Source: Hemerocallis citrina
Taxonomy: Eukaryota > Streptophyta > Magnoliopsida > Asparagales > Asphodelaceae
Direction: 5' to 3'
DNA: 64,000 nt
NCBI GenBank assembly: GCA_017893485.1
Contig: CM030358.1
Span: forward strand, 152,595,368-152,659,367
A program made the translations under genes and the position numbers. Positions 57,493-64,000 of the stretch are shown here, piece by piece. The notes under the pieces are model-generated. The model saw nothing but the letters and a program-made list of their open reading frames with translations. It searched no databases and was not told where the DNA came from. The number at the start of each line of letters is the position of its first letter. Within the stretch, counting starts at the first letter, position 1.

Positions 57493-57879
57493 AGAAATGC
57501 TCCATTGAAAATGAGTTTGTTTTCACCGGGTTGGAAAACAACGATCTCAGCCGTTGGATCGCTCTTGATCGTGATCAGCGGCTCAGATCGCCTCCGCCCA
57601 TCACCCATTCTTACTTAAGTGGCGGAAGGTTATTTTGGGAATTTCGTCCCAAATAACTCTTCGTCTGATTCGCTCTGAAAAATTGATTCATAACCCAAAG
57701 CGAATCAGGCGAAGAGTTATTTGGGACGAAATTCCCAAAATAACCCTCTGCTACTTAAGTGAGATGGGTAATGGGCGGCAGCGATCTGAGTTGCTGATCA
57801 CGATCAAGAGCGATCCAACGGCCCAGATCGTTGTTTTCCAACCCGTGAAAACAAACCTGTTTTCAATTGAGCATTTCTC
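57492..57879. mobile_element. 388-bp foldback element inserted in the RTE LINE
   Basis: GAGAAATGCTC and its complement mark the ends. The two halves are nearly complete inverted copies. For example, GTTATTTTGGGAATTTCGTC and GATCGCTCTTGATCGTGATC each have a complement in the other half. The RTE coding sequence resumes on both sides, so it was inserted after the LINE. The target duplication is obscured by the TG run. Confidence 0.85.
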
Positions 57880-58589
57880 TCTTTCTATATATATATGTAC
57901 TAAAATACTCTTCCTCCATTCATCAGGCATCTTCGTGTTCCTCAAAATTCTATTAAGTAATCTTGTTAGCCAACCCACTCCTACATCCCCATGACACTTT
58001 CAAACTTCAATGGGTATACCATCCAGTCCTAAAGTTTTTCCTATTTTCATCATTCCTTGAGCATTTTGAACCTCTGAGATCCTAATTCTACGGAAAAAAA
58101 TATGCTCTCGACTTTCTTTCGAGTCTTCTATATTTAAGTTGCACACGACCTTTTCACTGAATAACTTCTCAAAGTAATTTCGCCATTTTTCGTAATTTTC
58201 TCATCTTTTACTAAGACGCTTGAATCATTATTCTTAATACACCTAATTGTAGCCAATTTTTTTGTTTTCCTATCCTTTTGTTAATCAAGTGTGTATATGT
58301 TATTTTCTTCTTATTTTGTTCCTAATTTTGTGTATAAATCATCATAAACAATTTTCTTTTTGCATCTCTTACCGCTTAAACTTATTTTCTAACGGTCTTG
58401 TATTTATCTAAATCCTCTTCATTTCTACTCTTTTGCACGTCTTAATAGATATATTTTTTTAAAGTAAAAAATTTCGATGCAGTTTAGCCTCGAACCTGAA
58501 ACCTGCTTTATATTATTTATGCACGGACGGTGCTCGTGTTGGATTGTATACAAATGACAACTTCAACTCTCTCATTATAATATTGAAGA

Positions 58590-59220
58590 TTTTCCCAAAA
58601 TGACCAACTTTTCGAAACCATTTCCTCAACTAGCCCACTTTCCAAACTAATTCCCTGGGTGGACCAGTCCTCATAGGCTGCAAGAAGGGGGGGGGGGGGG
58701 AGGGGGGTGGGGCCGCAGTTCTCGACTGTGGAACTGCGACATCTTCATAAATGTTTTTTCAAGGCCGATATTCCCTACTGCGGCCTCAGTACATTTTATA
58801 TTTGGGCTAGAGAGACTTTGAGACTTGGTAAAAAATCGCTAAGTTAAAATGAGTTGAGTCCACTTCACAAATATTTTTTGAGGACGCTATTCCTAACCGC
58901 GGCCTCTGTACATTTCATATTTGGGTTAGAGAGACTTCAAGACTTGGTCAAAATTTGATAAGCTAAAATGTATTGAGGCCTCTTCACAAATATTTTTTCA
59001 AGACCGCTATTCCCAATTGCAGTCTCAGTACATTTCATATTTGGGTTAGAGAGACTTCAAGACTTGGTCAAAATTTTCTAAGTTAAAATGTGTTGAGGCC
59101 TCTTCACAAATATTTTTCCAAGACCACTATTCCCAACTGCGGTCTCATTACATTTCATATTTAGGCTAGAGAGACTTCAAGACTTGGTCAAAATTTGCTA
59201 AGTCAAAATGTGTTAAAGTT
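58590..59220. repeat. 120-bp tandem array related to the foldback at 28997
   Basis: The left end matches the left arm of the 28997-29582 element (CTTTTCGAAACCATTTCCTCAACTAGCCCAC...). About four units of roughly 120 bp then follow, built on CTTCACAAATATTTTTTCAAGACCGCTATTCCC...TTTCATATTTGGGTTAGAGA (near 58745, 58862, 58982 and 59102). A G-rich run (58687-58712) separates the two. No inverted right arm was found up to 60550. Confidence 0.75.
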
Positions 59221-59907
59221 ATGTCGCAGTAGTCAACTGCGACCTCGATATAACATTCACTTCAACCTTTCCAACTCTTTCTCCTCCGACATCGAAACCC
59301 TGAAACCCAAATCTCAAAACCCTAGTTCCAAACTCTCTCTCCTCCAACTCCGTCAAATCTCTTTCACATCTCTCTCTCCACTTCACTTCATCTTGTGGCC
59401 TACCCAAATCCTCAAATCCCTAAATCCCCAGACTCTAATTCCCAAATTCGTCCAAAATCTCCAACTCTCGCCACCAACATTCAATCCGATAACACCCTCA
59501 ACATTGTCTCGCATAGCACCTCCGTCATCGTCTCCGACAGCACCTTCGACAACACCAAAGTTTAAGGTATGTCTTGGTTGGTTTGCATTTGTTGTTTGTT
59601 AAGAATTGGTAAAAATTATTTCTTTACCATATGCTTCATGAATTGTTTGTGAGAAATGTAAACTTTGTATGACGGGTTTGGAAGGTTGGGGGTTTAGATG
59701 AATGAATGAATATTGTTTTGAAGGTCGGAGATTTGGAGTTGTGAGAACTTTATTGTCTACCATGTGTTTGATTAATTACTTGTGAGAAATAATTTTTGAG
59801 ATGGCTTGTAAGGTTTGGACCTAACAATGTGAAGAAGGGTATCCAATACTATTACCGCAACTCGATTTTTTTCCCGTGTGTTGGCCATGCAACCTTTATT
59901 TGAATTC

Positions 59908-59910
<3 letters not shown>

Positions 59911-59981
<71 letters not shown>
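59911..59981. repeat. (AT)n microsatellite
   Basis: About 35 AT units. Confidence 0.95.
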
Positions 59982-59984
<3 letters not shown>

Positions 59985-60153
59985 TATTAGATAATACCAC
60001 ATATTTTTTGTGCTATTAGCTATTCTTTTTGTCAATTTTTATCTTATTAGTGATTCAATCTTTCAATCTTTAGATATTATATACCATATTATTTGTCTAT
60101 TCATTAATCGACTAGTATTTGTAATACAACTTTGTAGTGCCATCATCATCCTA

Positions 60154-60553
60154 ATGTCACGGAAGGGCGGTAATGTAGATACTTCGACTAGTACTACCCA
60201 GCCACGAGTACGTAGCAAGTTTTTGGGTGTTTAAAGAATATGTTATTTATAATGCATTTAACATAGGAGCACAGATTATCGGAGGACTATGGTAATGAAC
60301 GAGCCGGTACAAGTGACTGAGGACGGGGACCACGAATTCGCGGTCGATGACCCCCGAGTAGTAGTTGCGAAACTTGTACTAGCGGTGGCTGAGGTCGTGG
60401 AACCACACCTACACATGTAAGAACAATTTATGTATTTTAAAGTTTTGAATTTGTGCATAATAATGTTGTAGTTAAAGCAACAATTCTTTCATGTTGGTGT
60501 AGGTTCCCTCATCTATCGGCGTTGTCTAGTCTTCTTCCTCTTCTGTTGCATGT
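60154..60553 (+). other. Possible spliced coding fragment, unrecognised
   Basis: An ATG at 60154 starts MSRKGGNVDTSTSTTQPRVR. If spliced at AA/GTTTTT (near 60223) and ATAG/GAGC (near 60268), the frame continues for 48 codons (YRRTMVMNEPVQVTEDGD...). A donor CACAT/GTAAGA and an acceptor GTGTAG/GTTCC (near 60503) would extend it until it runs into the LTR-like sequence at 60554. I recognise no domain. It could be the start of a transposon ORF or chance. The CT-rich stretch upstream (59260-59570) has an open frame without motifs. Confidence 0.22.
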
Positions 60554-63515
60554 TGTAACATCCCGCAAAATTAAAAATAACAATTTTGCCCCACGTGTAT
60601 TACGCACGTATATTTTGTACCATTACTTGTGATATCCGTAACGCATTTCAGTATAAATATCATACTTATTTTGTATTTTAACTATTTATGCATTTTCCGT
60701 CTTCTCAAAATTTATTTTATCCTATTTGAGTAAACTCAAATATAAAAATTTCAATCTCTGTATTTTTATGTACTTTATACGTGTTATCGATGCACGTATT
60801 GATTACATATTTTTCCACCGCTGCGTGTAATATTTTCTATGTGTTTCAATTAATTATTTTATGATTCCTTCGAATTCGTTTTATAAATAGAAATTCATGT
60901 TTCTCTTATTTTAATTAAAATATTTTTTATATGTGCGGTGCACGTATTTTTTTAGTGCACGTATTGATTACACTATGATATAAAAATTAATGAAATATAT
61001 TTTTTGTATATTGTATTTCAATTATTTATGAACATTTCCCCGTCGATAAAACTTATTTCGTATTTTAATAATTTTACGTGCGACGCACGTATTTGCAGTG
61101 CACGTATTAGTTGTATTATCTTTCAAAATAAAATTCATGAAGTATGTGTGTATCTATTTTTATTCATGCATGAAAAACCCTAATTTTAATTATACTAAAC
61201 TAATTTTTATTTAACTACTTACTATATATTATAACCTACACGTGCACGTGTTTTGGGCATGGGAGCATATGCCGGCCTTGGTTGGGTGAGTGGAGAGAGT
61301 GGGAGAGTGGGTAGTTACTTGGAGTAGTGAGATTAAATCCTAGCCATACATTTTCCTTATATATATCCTCTATTGTTTGTCATTTACACCAAAACTAAAA
61401 ATTAAAAGAGAGAAGAAAAGAAAGAGAGTTAGAGATTTTTGTCTTGCAATTCTTGGAGACTTGAAGTTGTTCTTTCTAGGAGGAGAAGTGCTAGGCAATC
61501 GTGATTGGATCTAGGAGCCTTCTAGAAGTTTTTCTTCAACATTACAATCTTCATTAAGGTGGGTGTTTCTTGAATGCTTTCTAATTTTAGTAGGATGATG
61601 CATACTAGTTTGACAAATGGGTAGTTGTAAAATTTTGATTAATATGATGAATATAGATTGCACCATGTTATTTTAATTATTCTATGGCTTGTTGAAATGA
61701 TGTTGTGTTCAATTTAATGGCTAGAATTCATGTTGATTAGAAAGAGAAAAAGAGAGTAACATCTAGTGGGTTTCTCCTTACTTTCTAAATTATTATAAAT
61801 AGTTTATGGATGAATTGTTGATGCATGCTAGATGTTTAAACTAATTGTAGTTGATTACATATGTGAAATCATGCTATAATTGAGGTGAGAGCTCTTCTTT
61901 GAGGCTCTATTTTTGAGTTCTAATTGCACTTCAAAAATTATAACGATTAGACTGAATGGAATCTAGTGCTGAAAATTTTACAGAAGCATCTTGTATGTGT
62001 CAGGAACACTCCTTAAAATTTTTATAAGATTTAGAGATCGTTTACTATTTTAATTAAATCCAAACTTAGGACTGGTTGGTTTTTGGCTATTAGAACACAT
62101 TTCGGGTTTTGATCAATTCAACACTATAAATGAAGTATTTTGAGAAACTTATAACTAAGAAATTGTAGTAGACATGTTAACTTTCTGTAAAGTCTAAGAA
62201 ATTAATATTTCATGGAGAATTGAATTTATAATGATTTTTGTAAGATCAAATAGTGGTAGTATTTTACCTGCAGTATAGCATTTCGACCTTACTGTATATT
62301 TTGAAGAATACTGGGTTATAGGCATAATATTTTGAGAAAACTTATAACTACAAAGTTATAGTAGACATGTTAACCTTTCTGTAAAGTCTAAGAAATTAAT
62401 ATTTCGTGGAGAAATGAATTTATAATGATTTTTACAAGATCAAATAGTGGTAGTATTTTAACAGCAGTATAGCGTTTCGACCTTACTGTATATTTTGAAG
62501 AATACTGTGTTATAGACATAATATTTTGAGAAAATTTATAACTATAAAGTTATAGTAGACATGTTAACCTTTAATTTGATTTAAAGAACATAAATTTTCA
62601 TGAAGTATACAATTCTCTATGATTTTTACAAGTAGCCTGAGCTGCAGTTTTCGCATTGGGAATCTACTATTTTTGCAAATGAAATTAGAGTGAGTAATTG
62701 AGGATGAATGTAAATGATTTCAACTACATATTTGTAGTAGACTCATTTATGTCTCCTAGAAAGTTAATAAATCTATGTTTGGAATAATATTGGAAATTAT
62801 ATGATTTTTCTCAATACCAATAAGTTGAGGTCATTTCTAGTTGTTCTAAATCCTAAATAACTTTTTGAGAATTATACTTGAAGTATAGATGAATGTGAAA
62901 AGAGGTTTTTATTAATCAAAGGAACATTGTGAATTACCAAGTGGTTAGTTGATTGATTAATTAAAGAGTATTATTTATAAGAAATTGATTTGGAAATTAA
63001 TACAGATTGTGAATAAAGTAATGAATGATCTTGATAAGGCTAGACGTAACCTTTGTGGTCTCAGTTGAGATGGTTGTTATTCTAGGGTGAGCAAGGCCCA
63101 GATTATCGGCAGTTGAAATTTATGAAATTGTGAGAAGTAACCAATATTGGGTTGACTGTCTCAGTATTTGTGTTTAAGACCGGTGGGTAAGCTATACTCT
63201 AGTTTTTAATAATCGTAACCTAAACTTAAGGACATGCACTAGTTGGTGATATGACGAAATGAGTGCAAATGTGAGTTATGGATTCCAGAATGATCTTTGG
63301 AGAGAGACGTTCCCCAGCATTCCGAGACGATGGATGTAAGGGCCACAGAATGATCTACGGAGTGGGAACGATCTCCAGTATTCCAGGACGAGAGCGACGC
63401 TCATGGAATTTTTGTGTAATGAGGGCTCCAGAATGACCTGCGGAGTGAGACGATCCCCAAATTCCAGGACCATGGACATAAGGGCCACAGAATGATCCAC
63501 GGAGAGGGATTGGTC
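60554..63515 (+). repeat. Long LTR-like sequence (Ty3/gypsy-type start)
   Basis: It starts TGTAACATCCCGCAAAATTA, a start common to long plant gypsy LTRs. A TATA region (TTATATATATCC, near 61358) is followed by a GA-rich leader. Near 62133, 62325 and 62518 are three units of about 193 bp, and at 63284-63515 about four units of 58-75 bp built on CAGAATGATC. No primer site or gene follows within the window. The last small unit is cut by a second copy of the LTR start. Its status as solo LTR or 5' LTR is unknown. Confidence 0.5.
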
Positions 63516-64000
63516 TGTAACACCCCGCAAAATTGAAAATTATAATTTTGTCCTTGTGTGTTACGCACGTGTATTTTGTAACGTGTTTCATTACATATTT
63601 TTGGATTCCAACTATTTATGTATTTTTCGTATTGATTTCAGTCGACCAAAATATAATATTTCGATCTTTGTATTTTTGCGTGCTTTTTACGTGTTTTCGA
63701 TGCACGTATCAATTGCGTATTTTTCCATCACTAAATGTGATATTTCTATGTGTATTGACTATTTGTTTTGCAGGTTCGAACTCGTTTTATAAATGGAAGT
63801 TCATTTTTCTCCATTTTGATTAAAATGATTTTTGACGTGAAATGTACGTGTTTTCTACGTACGTAGCAATTTCGTCGTAAAATTAATAAATATGTTTCTT
63901 ATAATGTATTTTTATTATCTTTAACGTTTTTTCCGTTGATAAAACCAAATTTTGTATTTTTATGTTTTAATTACGAAATACGTATTTTTTGGTGCGCGCA
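63516..64000 (+). repeat. Second, diverged LTR-like sequence running off the window
   Basis: TGTAACACCCCGCAAAATTG starts a sequence that parallels 60554-61100 block by block (ATGCACGTAT, TTTTTCCA, TCGTTTTATAAAT, CCGTTGATAAAA) but with many differences. It appears to be inserted into the small repeat array of the first copy. Confidence 0.5.

Larger units (their letters stand above)
56190..58450 (-). mobile_element. Decayed RTE-type LINE
   Basis: On the minus strand, from about 58450, it shows the linker before the reverse transcriptase (KNNDSSVLV-like). MPDEWRKSILV comes next, then an interruption (57441-57879). After it come the reverse transcriptase motifs (remnants of SENQFGF, FMPERSTMEAIY and a DLEK.YD block). 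Last is a C-terminal block, [23 protein letters not shown]...[12 protein letters not shown] (56464-56661), typical of plant RTE elements. All but the last block are broken by stops. The endonuclease is missing. A (CAA)n stretch at 56169-56185 may be the 3' tail. Confidence 0.75.

Overview
This is a window of plant nuclear DNA, most likely from a eudicot. The evidence is three intron-rich plant genes with GT-AG introns, plant-type L1 and RTE LINEs, tRNA-derived SINEs, Tourist-type and hAT-type MITEs, and Ty3/gypsy elements. One gypsy element carries the initiator-tRNA-Met primer site TGGTATCAGAGC. The species cannot be told from the sequence alone.

Genes. (1) A complete secreted GH35 beta-galactosidase with a C-terminal SUEL-type lectin domain lies on the plus strand at 16379-25933 (19 exons, 828 aa). 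(2) A CHUP1-family protein with an N-terminal membrane segment and long coiled coils lies on the minus strand at 27728-32757 (4 exons, 607 aa). (3) A GDSL esterase/lipase lies on the minus strand at 39060-43934 (4 exons, 359 aa). All three frames close exactly across every junction. Genes 1 and 2 are convergent, and their facing 3' ends are separated by a MITE. A broken fragment resembling the N-terminus of SUVH5/6 histone methyltransferases is at 55626-56064.

Layout of repeats. 1-5600: a palindrome-rich MITE cut by the window edge, a 5'-truncated L1 LINE, a second MITE, then the 3' half of a Tat-like gypsy element with an antisense accessory ORF, nine 120-bp repeats, polypurine tract and 3' LTR. 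5689-15598: a MITE split by a complete 9.1-kb gag-only LTR element (6011-15122, target duplication ATAAC). 16-44 kb: the genes, with introns that hold an L1 copy, MITEs, a foldback element, a zf-TTF hAT element, a SINE and homopolymer tracts. A 2-kb LINE-like retroposon (36556-38581) lies between genes 2 and 3. 46467-53937: a complete but dead chromovirus (target duplication CTAAT) whose polyprotein ends inside its 3' LTR. 56-58.5 kb: a dead RTE LINE split by a foldback element. 58.6-59.2 kb: a 120-bp tandem array related to the foldback in gene 2. 60554-64000: a long LTR-like sequence apparently interrupted by a second, diverged relative.

The three genes show no operon-like relationship. The main interest is in the mobile DNA: a MITE family in which each copy carries several copies of its own short palindrome, the gag-only element packed with tandem repeats, an array of paired W-boxes, and a retroposon with a 26-base C tract exactly at its 5' junction.
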